Origin: an uncultured Lachnospiraceae bacterium
GTDB lineage: Bacteria > Bacillota > Clostridia > Lachnospirales > Lachnospiraceae
DNA: 43,964 nucleotides
Assembly: GCA_946628415.1 (NCBI GenBank)
Contig: CAMOWK010000018.1
Span: 1-43,964 of the forward strand
Direction of reading: 5' to 3'
Shown: positions 7,754 to 15,688 of the stretch, in pieces
How the letters are laid out: every line of letters starts with the position of its first letter
How positions within the stretch are numbered: position 1 is the first letter of the stretch
Program-made: the position numbers and the translations under genes
Notes under the pieces: generated by a model
Databases searched by the model: none
The model's input: only the letters and a program-made list of their open reading frames with translations
Told to the model about the DNA's origin: nothing

Positions 7754-8962
7754 TTATTTCTCGTTCTCTCCGAGATTGAACTTGTCATGAATTGCATTCA
7801 TAGCACGCTCAACGTTCTTCTCATCAATAAGAACCGTAACTCTGATCTCAGATGTGGAGATCATTCTGATATTAATATTCTCATCATAAAGTGCTTCAAA
7901 CATCTTTGCAGCCACGCCTGCATTTGTCTGCATTCCGGCACCAACGATAGATACCTTTGCAACCTCTTTATTTACGTTTATATCCTCAAACTTCATAGCT
8001 TCAGATATAATCTTTGCAGCCTCGTCAGCATCATCATCACTACATGTAAATGTAATGTCCTTTGTACCTGCACGACCTACTGACTGAAGTATCATGTCTA
8101 TATTAATATTTTTCTGAGCAAGTGCATTGAAAAGTCTGAACGCAACACCCGGCTCATCCTTGAGTCCTATAACTGCAACTCTGGCAGCATCTGTATCGGC
8201 AGCAACACCGCTGACTATCATCTTCTCCATCTTGGCATCCTCCTTAACGATGGTTCCTTCATTTGTATTAAGGCTGGAACGAACTACCAGCTGTACACCG
8301 TATTTCTTTGCAAGTTCAACAGAACGATTGTGCAGAACCCCTGCACCAAGAGTTGCAAATTCAAGCATCTCATCATATGTAACAGTGTCAAGCTTGCGAG
8401 CGTTCTTAACCTTTCTCGGGTCTGCAGTATAAACACCGTCAACGTCTGTATAAATCTCACACTTATCTGCGTGGAGCGCTGCTGCAAGAGCAACTGCTGT
8501 TGTATCTGAACCGCCTCTTCCGAGCGTTGTATAATCATCGAATTTATTAATGCCCTGGAAACCGGTCACTATAACAATCTTTCTCTGCTCAAGCTCAGTT
8601 CTTATTCTGTCGCTGTCAATCCTCTTAATCCTTGCATTTCCATATACGGAAGTGGTATGCATTGCAACCTGAAATGCATTGAGCGATACAGCAGGAACCC
8701 CAAGCTTATTCATAGCCATAGCCATAAGTGATACTGACATCTGCTCACCTATTGTGAAGAGCATATCCATTTCTCTCTTTGGCGGGTTCTCATTGATATC
8801 CTTTGCCATAGCGATAAGTTCGTCTGTATACTTACCCATAGCTGAAAGGACTACTACTACATCATTACCTTTTTTGTATTCATCGATACATCTTTCGGCA
8901 ACGTTGTAGATCCTCTCTTTGTTGGCAACTGATGTGCCTCCAAATTTCTTAACTACTAACAC
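7754..8962 (-). CDS. lysC: Aspartate kinase
   Basis: Phosphorylates aspartate, the first step to lysine, threonine and methionine. The family start KKFGGTSVANKERI is at the N-terminus, followed by LSAMGKYTDELI, FQGINKFDDYTTLGRGGSDTTAVALAAAL and the DVDGVYTADPRKV segment. Two C-terminal ACT domains (about residues 260-402) bind regulatory amino acids. I place the start at GTG 8962, because GGAGG lies 5 nt upstream and the product then begins MLVVKKFGG as in other aspartokinases. An upstream ATG at 8974 sits on that ribosome-binding site. The product is 402 residues. It follows hom in the same operon. Confidence 0.94.
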   Translation of the reverse strand: MLVVKKFGGTSVANKERIYNVAERCIDEYKKGNDVVVVLSAMGKYTDELIAMAKDINENPPKREMDMLFTIGEQMSVSLMAMAMNKLGVPAVSLNAFQVAMHTTSVYGNARIKRIDSDRIRTELEQRKIVIVTGFQGINKFDDYTTLGRGGSDTTAVALAAALHADKCEIYTDVDGVYTADPRKVKNARKLDTVTYDEMLEFATLGAGVLHNRSVELAKKYGVQLVVRSSLNTNEGTIVKEDAKMEKMIVSGVAADTDAARVAVIGLKDEPGVAFRLFNALAQKNINIDMILQSVGRAGTKDITFTCSDDDADEAAKIISEAMKFEDINVNKEVAKVSIVGAGMQTNAGVAAKMFEALYDENINIRMISTSEIRVTVLIDEKNVERAMNAIHDKFNLGENEK

Positions 8963-8980
8963 TTTTGCCTCCATTCCTGA

Positions 8981-9018
8981 ATCGTGACGGGATATTTTGT
9001 AGGGTGGGGTGTCACGAT
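8981..9018. other. Perfect 8-bp inverted repeat between hom and lysC
   Basis: ATCGTGAC (8981-8988) and GTCACGAT (9011-9018) flank a 22-nt G/T-rich loop immediately upstream of the lysC ribosome-binding site. In the transcript this could be a processing or translation-control hairpin. There is no T run, so it is unlikely to terminate. Confidence 0.5.
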
Positions 9019-9032
9019 ATAATATACATTAT

Positions 9033-10232
9033 TTACATCACGCGAATTACATGTACGTCCAGGTTTCCAAGCTTCTCATCTAAAGCAGCTCTACTCATCT
9101 TATCTGTGATAAATGCAACGCTATCCGGTGCATCATCCGACATAAGTTTTATATTAGAGTCCAGTACTCTGTCAAGTTCTTCTTCTATATTTTTGTCAGC
9201 TCGTACAAAGAACTTGGTCTCATAAGCCAAGTTATCGGACAATTTGACCTTTTCCTCTGTCCATCCAAACGGAAGAGTTACCCCCTTATTCTTTGCAAGT
9301 TCGACAATATCTCCGACAACAGCACTCGCTGTAGCCTCTTTACCTGCGCCCTGTCCATAGAACATTACATTCTCAAGCATATCTCCGTGAAGGTTAACTG
9401 CGTTATATACTCCGTCAACTCCGTAAAGAGGATTGTTTTTACCAATGAGGAACGGCGCAACCATAGAATAGATACCATTTTCATTCTTATCTGTAAGCCC
9501 AAGAAGTTTTATAGCGTATCCTCCGCTTCTTGCAAGTACGGTATCACTGTTTTCTATCTTCGTAATTCCCTCTGTAGAGATTTCCTCAAAGTCAGTGAAC
9601 TTTCCATATACAAGTGATGTGAGAATAGCAATCTTTCTGCATGCATCGTATCCTTCGATATCAGCTTCAGGATTTCTCTCTGCATAACCCTTATCCTGCG
9701 CATCCTTAAGAACTGTATCAAATGCAAGGCCTTCCTCATCCATCTTTGTAAGTATATAATTAGTAGTTCCGTTAAGAATTCCGTATATCTTATCGAAATG
9801 ATCCGCTGTGAGCGATTCATTTATCGCGCGTATTACAGGGATTCCACCGCCGACAGACGCTTCAAAAAGGAAACTTACACTGTGTTCCTTTGCAAGACTT
9901 AAGATTTCAGTACCATACTTTGCAACAAGAGCCTTGTTTGAAGTACAAACTGACTTACCTTTTTCAATAGCCTGTCTCACAAATGTATTTGCAGGCTCGA
10001 TTCCTCCCATAACTTCAACAACTATATCAACCGAGTCATCATTCAGAATATCGTTATAATCATGAGTAAGGATATCCATGACAGGATCTCCCGGAAATTC
10101 TCTTAAATCAAGAACGTATTTAACCTTTACTTCATCACCTGCATTACGGCTTACCACATCATTGTTGCCCGTGATTACATCATAAACTCCCGAGCCGACT
10201 GTGCCGTATCCGAGTATTGCTACATTAATCAT
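9033..10232 (-). CDS. hom: Homoserine dehydrogenase
   Basis: Reduces aspartate semialdehyde to homoserine with NAD(P)H. The Rossmann start is VAILGYGTVGSGVYDVI (about residues 4-20). The catalytic core has TSNKALVAKYG, EASVGGGIPVIRAI, GILNGTTNYILTKM and AERNPEADIEGYDACRKIAIL, all standard in the family. A C-terminal region (about 320-399) has a regulatory ACT-like pattern, including FFVRADKN and VAFITDKMSRAALDEKL. The length is 399 residues. lysC follows after 70 nt, so aspartate-family synthesis is co-ordinated here. A TATAAT-like box lies upstream at 10330-10335, but no lysine riboswitch was recognised. Confidence 0.95.
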   Translation of the reverse strand: MINVAILGYGTVGSGVYDVITGNNDVVSRNAGDEVKVKYVLDLREFPGDPVMDILTHDYNDILNDDSVDIVVEVMGGIEPANTFVRQAIEKGKSVCTSNKALVAKYGTEILSLAKEHSVSFLFEASVGGGIPVIRAINESLTADHFDKIYGILNGTTNYILTKMDEEGLAFDTVLKDAQDKGYAERNPEADIEGYDACRKIAILTSLVYGKFTDFEEISTEGITKIENSDTVLARSGGYAIKLLGLTDKNENGIYSMVAPFLIGKNNPLYGVDGVYNAVNLHGDMLENVMFYGQGAGKEATASAVVGDIVELAKNKGVTLPFGWTEEKVKLSDNLAYETKFFVRADKNIEEELDRVLDSNIKLMSDDAPDSVAFITDKMSRAALDEKLGNLDVHVIRVM

Positions 10233-10392
10233 ATCAGGTCAGTCCTTTCCCCCGAACTATGTCGGATTACTTATTCATAGGTATACAAAAAACTTTAATT
10301 TCAAAAGAAAATTACCGAATAAATATATCATTATAAGTGGTAACAAGCAAGTTTTTTTGGTCAAATAGGAGCAATTGTTAAGAAATATAAAA

Positions 10393-10412
10393 CCCCCGGA
10401 AAACACCGGGGG
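10393..10412 (-). terminator. Rho-independent terminator of the ABC/FtsX operon
   Basis: Stem CCCCCGG/CCGGGGG with a 6-nt loop, followed on the minus strand by TTTTATATTT. It lies just after the stop codon of the ABC ATPase gene. Confidence 0.88.
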
Positions 10413-10423
10413 TAATCAGCATA

Positions 10424-11092
10424 TCACTTATCTGATACTATTATTCCATCTTTTAGATATATTATTCTGTCTGCATATTCTGCAACATCTTTATCATGTG
10501 TTACAACAATCACAGTTTTACCTTCTTCATTAACCTTCTTCAGATATTCCATTATCAGTTCTGAATTATGCTGATCAAGCGCACCTGTAGGCTCATCAGC
10601 AAGGATAATATCGGTGTTTGCCGCAACCGCTCTTGCTATAGCTGTCCTTTGCTGTTCTCCACCCGACAGTTTATTCGGTTTTTCACCTGAGAGTTTAGAC
10701 AGTCCAAATTCATCCAGTATTTTATTTACTTTTTCTTTTCTGTCACTGTACTTTACTCCTCTTACCATCAAAGGAAATGCTACATTCTCATACACAGTGT
10801 ATTTATCAAAGAGCGCATAGCTTTGAAATACATAACTTATATGTTCTTTTCTAAATACTCCCAATTTCCTCTGATTTAAAGCAGTCACATCTATATCATT
10901 ATACTTATACTTGCCTTTTGATGGTGTGGCAAGACCGCCTATAATATTTAATAAAGTAGATTTTCCCGACCCTGACGGCCCCATGATCGCGATCATTTCA
11001 CCATCCTCTATGGATAGATTTATACTGCTAAGTGCATTTTTATAATTTTCTCTATTGCCATATATTTTAGAAATACCGCTAAGCTCTATCAT
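10424..11092 (-). CDS. ABC transporter ATP-binding protein, MacB/LolD-like
   Basis: A 222-residue ATPase with all motifs: Walker A GPSGSGKST (about residues 39-47), Q-loop VFQSYALFDKYTVYENV, signature LSGGEQQR (about 142-149), Walker B ILADEPTGALDQ and the H-loop VVTHD. This subfamily pairs with FtsX-fold permeases and drives export or extrusion of peptides or lipoproteins rather than substrate import. Its start follows the FtsX permease stop codon by 1 nt. The motifs also fit ATPases of peptide-bacteriocin exporters, which cannot be decided here. Confidence 0.92.
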   Translation of the reverse strand: MIELSGISKIYGNRENYKNALSSINLSIEDGEMIAIMGPSGSGKSTLLNIIGGLATPSKGKYKYNDIDVTALNQRKLGVFRKEHISYVFQSYALFDKYTVYENVAFPLMVRGVKYSDRKEKVNKILDEFGLSKLSGEKPNKLSGGEQQRTAIARAVAANTDIILADEPTGALDQHNSELIMEYLKKVNEEGKTVIVVTHDKDVAEYADRIIYLKDGIIVSDK

Positions 11093-11093
11093 T

Positions 11094-12224
11094 TTAGTTC
11101 TCCCTGATCTCAGATAAAATGTCTATTCTGTTTATACTCACATAATAGATAGCAAGTGCCACTAAAACATATACTGTCATCCATTTGAAAAGATATATTA
11201 TAAGGCTGCTTATACCGGCATAATCTCCGGTTTCAAAATTAAATACATATATAAAGATTGCTTCTATCAGTAAAAATAATGGGACTGCGATCAACAAATA
11301 ACCGGCAAGTCTAACCATTTCCAAAATTAAAATACTCCCCCTGCTTTCCCCGATCATTAATCTTATGGCCAGCTCCTTTCTTTCTCTCCTTGCAGACAGT
11401 ATAATCAATGCAATAAGATTTAAAGCTGAAACTGCCATTAAAACATACATAATTATCTTAATAAGGGCTAAAAGCTGTATAGCCTCTTCATTACTCTCAT
11501 CGATTGATGTTAGAGCCACATTGTTTTTTCTAAGCCCGGACATAAGATTATCCATATCTGTATTTTCATAATCGTTAGTTTTTATAATGATATAAAGGCC
11601 ATAATTCCTAAAGATTTCTGATAATCTGTTTTCTTTATTCTGCTGACTTAATTCAGACATTTTATCATAGGGGATCAATATCTTTTTTTCTGAGCTAAGA
11701 TATTCACCTGAACGAAGAATTCCGTTCACCCGAATATATTCTCCCCCATAATCCAGATATTCTTTTCCCCTGTATTTAATAATGTATCTCAGAAGCCCCT
11801 TTCCTGCATATACACAGTTCTTTTTTTCAGGTTCATATTTACTTTCTATCTCTTTTTGATAGCCGTTTCCAAATACAATATCCACCTGAACTTCCGAAGA
11901 AGAATTGCCAAGTTTGTCATAGTATCTCAAAATAACCTGTTCGCAGTTATTATCTTTGCAAAAATCAAATAAAATATCCATTATTTCATCATATGGAATA
12001 TTCTTCTCATCTACAGGTTCCGTAGAATTTATGCCTGTATCATAACACGCATAATATGCGTTTATATTCTGTTCTTCATCCTTATATCTTAGTTTTCCCT
12101 CTTTAACATTATTGGAAATGATAAAAAAATTAAACAGCGAAAAAAGAATCACTATAAAGCAGATGACTGTAAGGTGAAAAACCAGTTTATCTTTTGTTAT
12201 CAACAAATCTAAAATTCTTTTCAT
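11094..12224 (-). CDS. FtsX-like ABC transporter permease
   Basis: A 376-residue membrane protein: an N-terminal transmembrane helix (about 16-36), an extracytoplasmic domain of about 200 residues, then three C-terminal helices (about 250-275, 300-325, 340-362) and a C-terminal INRIDILSEIREN tail equivalent to the usual FtsX ending. The RRERKELAIRLMIGESRGSI loop between helices 2 and 3 is the conserved cytoplasmic coupling region of this family. Next to its ATPase and to a second, frameshifted permease, it probably forms a heterodimeric extrusion pump. The substrate is unknown. Confidence 0.85.
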   Translation of the reverse strand: MKRILDLLITKDKLVFHLTVICFIVILFSLFNFFIISNNVKEGKLRYKDEEQNINAYYACYDTGINSTEPVDEKNIPYDEIMDILFDFCKDNNCEQVILRYYDKLGNSSSEVQVDIVFGNGYQKEIESKYEPEKKNCVYAGKGLLRYIIKYRGKEYLDYGGEYIRVNGILRSGEYLSSEKKILIPYDKMSELSQQNKENRLSEIFRNYGLYIIIKTNDYENTDMDNLMSGLRKNNVALTSIDESNEEAIQLLALIKIIMYVLMAVSALNLIALIILSARRERKELAIRLMIGESRGSILILEMVRLAGYLLIAVPLFLLIEAIFIYVFNFETGDYAGISSLIIYLFKWMTVYVLVALAIYYVSINRIDILSEIREN

Positions 12225-12236
12225 TTTATCCCTTTG

Positions 12237-13479
12237 CTAGTTATATCTGACAAGTTCAGAAACATTAGTTTTATACACAAAAGCCCACGGGATTATACCG
12301 GACGCACCCATTACCAGCATTCCCAAAACAAAAGAAACAGGCACCGAATAAACATAATACAGCTTTACAAAAAGCATTCTTTCAATTCCGGAAGTATTCG
12401 AATAATAGTATAATAAATGTAAGAATAACTGCAAAAAAATAGGCTATCAAATATTTAAGTAAGAACTCAATTATCATAACGCTTTTTATATCCGATATAT
12501 CACATCCACACGAAAGCATTATTCCGTAATCCGTATAATTATCAACCAAAGATATGGTCTGGAAAGAGATTATTATTGATACTGCTACTATAAGTAGCAT
12601 AACAGCCATATTTCTTATACTGTTAAATACTGCTTCATTATCAGCAATTTGATTATTAACCCTTTCTTCTAAAGATATAACAGAAAAAGGAACTTTATAT
12701 TTTTTAGATAAAGGAATTATTGCATCCCTAAGATCCTTTACATCATAACCATCATTCAAACTTATTATTCTTCTAAATTCAATTCCATTTACGTAAGAAT
12801 TCACGCATATGTAATAATCATCCAGTTTTCGATAATAGTTATTATAGAAAATGTCATTATCTTCACTGAAATACTGGCTGAATACCATTTCTCCATCATC
12901 TATGATTCCAAGAACTTCAGCCGTCCATTTACCATCTTCACTTGTGTATACATTTCCAACAGCAGTATCACTATAATTTGAACCCAGATAATATCCTGAC
13001 CAATACTCGTCTTTTTCTGCAGCCTCTTCGTTTGATATTATTTTTCCCTTTTTCAGTTTTATCCCATATAACTGAAGAACATCCGGCGACATTTCAATAA
13101 AATGTGTGGCATAATTATAATCATCAAATCTGCCATTTTGCATCTCCAGCAGCTCAGGAAACAAAGTGTTTCCACTTTCATTGTCAAAATCACCAAGATA
13201 CTTTACTGATGGCAGCTTACAAATCTCATCCGCAAAAGCATTATAATTATCATACCCTTCTTCTGTTTCCGGATTAAACTCAATTATAGCAACACTATCC
13301 AAACTATCATTAATAATATGTTCTGCTATAAATCTATAGCGTATTTTATTGCATAATAAAAATGTGACAAGAATCATAAGAATCATGTTTACACATATGA
13401 TTCCACTGATCAGAAGAAATCTCAGTCTCTTTTTTAGAATAAAGTCAATGGCAACTGCCAATCTATGTATAAATTTCAT
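12237..13479 (-). pseudogene. FtsX-like permease split by a frameshift
   Basis: Frame one (13479 to 12382) encodes 365 residues with an N-terminal helix, an extracytoplasmic domain and helices 2 and 3, then stops. A second overlapping frame (12434 to 12237) supplies the missing helix 4 and the FtsX-type ending NVSELVRYN. Joined, they give a permease similar in size and plan to the neighbour at 11094-12224. The shift lies in the shared stretch 12382-12434, near a run of seven T on the minus strand at the start of that overlap. A mutation, a sequencing error and transcript slippage are all possible. The first start codon overlaps the stop of the Gly-rich frame at 13476 as ATGA. Confidence 0.75.
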
Positions 13480-13628
13480 ATCAAAGAATTCCTTAAAGAA
13501 TAACCACTTAACACCCCACTGTTATACTGTATTCCAACTCCACCGGTTACATTCGCCATAACATTTCCAGATGCATATCCACTCCCGGCAAATGCACCGG
13601 GGCTTCCGGATGCGGCGCTGTCAACCCT
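13476..13628 (-). other. Gly/Ser/Ala-rich open frame coupled to the FtsX permease; possible peptide-precursor remnant
   Basis: An open frame of 50 codons runs from just after a stop at 13629-13631 to a TGA that overlaps the permease ATG (ATGA). About ten residues are glycine, with runs such as SGSPGAFAGSGYASGN and NVTGGVGIQYNSG. There is no start codon near its 5' end; the first ATG would give only 22 residues. The composition is like the mature part of some bacteriocins, and the operon is of the peptide-export type, but homology to a named family was not recognised. It may be a 3' remnant fused to the end of the preceding gene by deletion. Confidence 0.35.
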
Positions 13629-14667
13629 CTATCCGGTCCTGTTTCCTCATCACCGACCTTCTGTAGATCATAAAAAGTATTACGATGATCATGACCATCA
13701 TTATGCCGTACACCCATCTTCCGAGGTTCCCGAGGGACATTCTTGTTCCGTCCGGAAGTATTATTTCGAGAGGAAGACTCCATAAGAAGCTGACGCGTTC
13801 TTTTGGGCTGAACAGATAATAATCGGCATAGCCCGAAACCCACTTCGGGAGGTTCTTAAGTCCACCATATCCTTCGTAGAAATAATACATTTCCCCATTA
13901 AAGCCGGTCGCGTAATCAAGCAGACCGGAATACCATGTATCGATAAAATAATACGACTCAAATGCAACCGGAACAGATACCGCAAGCAGCAGAAAAATGA
14001 AGATATTTCTGACAGTACTCTTCACCGTTCGAGCGACAGTTTCATTCCCCCGTATTCCTTCAAAGACAATCCTCTTTCCCGTAAAAAAACTCTCGAGTAT
14101 CTCCTTTGCAAGAAAGATAAGCGAAAAGATAAAGATGCTCTGAATAAGGATATAAATGAATGACACGCTCACCTTATCCGGATCAAGTACTATCTTTGAA
14201 ACCCTTACGTAATCACTAAGCGGATAACCAACATCCGGATGCCCGGCTATAAGCTGTTTCTCGTATTCAACCTCCGTGCTGTTATCATTTACAACCAGAT
14301 AGTCCGGCAGGTAGATATTGAGTGCAAATATATAAATGCTCCTCACCAGAGACAGAACTAGCGTTTCTTTAAGAAGCTTCCTCGTATGCTGCTTATAATA
14401 CCGCTTCCTGCTCCCGCCAAATGTCATATACATCCTTTCATCGGTACATTTCCCTCTGTTCACGAATACAAGAATGATGCAGAAGATAATGAATATATCT
14501 ATAAATACTCCTCCCCAGAAGTTATCGGAAAAGACTTCGACAAACCGCTCTCCGTTCTTCATCTCATATACCGTCATAAAGACCAGCGGGTAGAATATCA
14601 CGAACATAGTCATCAGCAGAAGAAATATCATTATATCCTTTACTCTAAGTCCATTTTTCATTCTCAA
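13621..14667 (-). CDS. Multi-pass membrane protein of the ABC/FtsX operon
   Basis: A 348-residue protein with about six hydrophobic segments: near 13-33, 50-67, 100-118, 168-190, 222-243 and 316-336. There is a large extracytoplasmic loop between the last two, rich in Tyr and Trp. It ends with the basic RRSVMRKQDRIEG tail. I do not recognise the family. Its position between another membrane protein and a permease suggests an ABC-2-like or immunity-type membrane subunit (inference). Possible starts are TTG 14667, 7 nt from AGGGGG, or ATG 14661. That ribosome-binding site overlaps the stop of the gene upstream. Confidence 0.7.
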   Translation of the reverse strand: MRMKNGLRVKDIMIFLLLMTMFVIFYPLVFMTVYEMKNGERFVEVFSDNFWGGVFIDIFIIFCIILVFVNRGKCTDERMYMTFGGSRKRYYKQHTRKLLKETLVLSLVRSIYIFALNIYLPDYLVVNDNSTEVEYEKQLIAGHPDVGYPLSDYVRVSKIVLDPDKVSVSFIYILIQSIFIFSLIFLAKEILESFFTGKRIVFEGIRGNETVARTVKSTVRNIFIFLLLAVSVPVAFESYYFIDTWYSGLLDYATGFNGEMYYFYEGYGGLKNLPKWVSGYADYYLFSPKERVSFLWSLPLEIILPDGTRMSLGNLGRWVYGIMMVMIIVILFMIYRRSVMRKQDRIEG

Positions 14668-14671
14668 ATAA

Positions 14672-15226
14672 TCACCCCCTCATGTCGCTCTTTTTCCAGT
14701 CGCGTATAAAGATAATGACAACAAGCAAAGTCACCGCAGCCATAATGACAGAGAATAGCGGCATCAGGCTGTCAAAACCCCTTTCATTTGTAAGTCCTAT
14801 GATCATCAGCACAGGCGATATTGAAATAAGGATTATATATAAAACCTTATGAAATGTATTGCTGCTGTCAATCTCCCTGACCAGCTTTCCTGCAAGGTAA
14901 AGCGAAAATGAAAGTATTATGAAGAAAGCATAACCGTAGAAGCTGTGTGCCTGACTCATATATCTTTCGCTAAGCTGATTCGCATATTCCGCTCCTATAT
15001 CAGTCTTACTCAGCTTTGATATATCGGCTGTTATCCTCAGGCCCAGTCTGTTATAAGTAATCTCGCAGGAAATGAAATATATAAGCCACATCACCATTAT
15101 ATATAATATATTTCTTGCAAGATCCTGATGCGACTTGTCAATGATTTTTTCATCAAAAAAGGCATCTATCCGATCGGGAATAGGATTCCGAACGGATAAA
15201 TGCCTCATTTTAATATTGAAAATCAT
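14672..15226 (-). CDS. Small multi-pass membrane protein, first gene of the ABC/FtsX operon
   Basis: A 184-residue protein counted from the ATG at 15226, chosen because AGAGGA lies 12 nt upstream; the frame stays open to 15310 without a better start. It has a short basic cytoplasmic N-terminus, then about five hydrophobic segments, including ILYIMVMWLIYFISCEI, AYGYAFFIILSFSLYLAGK, VLYIILISISPVLMIIGL and SVIMAAVTLLVVIIFI, and a charged end. The function is unknown. The stop overlaps the ribosome-binding site of the next gene, so the two are likely co-translated. Confidence 0.65.
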   Translation of the reverse strand: MIFNIKMRHLSVRNPIPDRIDAFFDEKIIDKSHQDLARNILYIMVMWLIYFISCEITYNRLGLRITADISKLSKTDIGAEYANQLSERYMSQAHSFYGYAFFIILSFSLYLAGKLVREIDSSNTFHKVLYIILISISPVLMIIGLTNERGFDSLMPLFSVIMAAVTLLVVIIFIRDWKKSDMRG

Positions 15227-15369
15227 GTATGAAAATGTTCCTCTGTTATGGCACACATGTGCAAGGAAAGTACCCATGACAGGGTGCGCAAAACAGTGTC
15301 CACCGGACACTTGCGCCCTCTCGAGCCATTTACCAGTTCGCCGGAATCTAAGGAAGGGAGGTGGCGCGT

Positions 15370-15489
15370 ATGACAGTCTATGAAACTATTATAGTTGTGC
15401 TAAGAGTGATCGATGTACTGATATCACTTAGTTCGCTGGTAATTGCGTTGCTCTCTTTTCTCTACTCGAGGAAGAAGCGAAATAAATAA
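15370..15489 (+). CDS. Small hydrophobic type I toxin-like peptide (holin-like toxin family)
   Basis: A 39-codon ORF with a near-perfect Shine-Dalgarno sequence (AAGGGAGGTGG). The peptide starts MTVYETIIVV, has one hydrophobic helix (about residues 7-32) and ends in the basic YSRKKRNK. The MTVYE start, length and layout match the short membrane-damaging toxins of Gram-positive type I systems often annotated as putative holin-like toxins (TxpA/BsrG-like in style). A strong hairpin follows directly (15493-15520), and A/T-rich sequence beyond it on the opposite strand could start an antisense RNA. It is one of only two plus-strand genes in the window. Confidence 0.7.
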   Translation: MTVYETIIVVLRVIDVLISLSSLVIALLSFLYSRKKRNK

Positions 15490-15492
15490 AAT

Positions 15493-15520
15493 GCCTCTCC
15501 TGTCTGCCAACGGGAGAGGC
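15493..15520. terminator. Bidirectional hairpin after the toxin-like ORF
   Basis: GCCTCTCC (15493-15500) pairs with GGAGAGGC (15513-15520). On the minus strand it is followed by ATTTTATTTATTT, so it would end an antisense RNA inside the toxin's 3' region. On the plus strand, further small hairpins and a TTTTCCTTT tract (to about 15583) follow, where the toxin mRNA could end. Confidence 0.55.
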
Positions 15521-15641
15521 CTGCTCTACAAGAGCAAATGATCTTTTTCGGGAGCATCCACTTTGGAGTAGGTGCTTTTCCTTTATATGAATATAACACT
15601 TATAACAAGTGAATTCAACAATATTTTTTGAGAGAACTACA

Positions 15642-15673
15642 AGAATCCCGCAAGCAGCAGCTTACGGGATTCT
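15642..15673 (-). terminator. Terminator hairpin after the giant surface-protein gene
   Basis: AGAATCCCG pairs with CGGGATTCT, with further pairing inside the loop (AAGC with GCTT). It lies 16 nt past the stop codon. The T content after the stem on the minus strand is modest. Confidence 0.65.
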
Positions 15674-15688
15674 ATAGCCTAAAAACCT

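Noticed and set aside
10233..10392. A lysine riboswitch or T-box ahead of hom-lysC.
   Set aside because: No conserved core of either class is visible in the short A/T-rich leader.
10424..15226. A lactococcin 972-type bacteriocin locus.
   Set aside because: The ATPase and permease layout is compatible, but the Gly-rich frame does not show the aromatic/His pattern of that peptide family, so only a generic export role is proposed.
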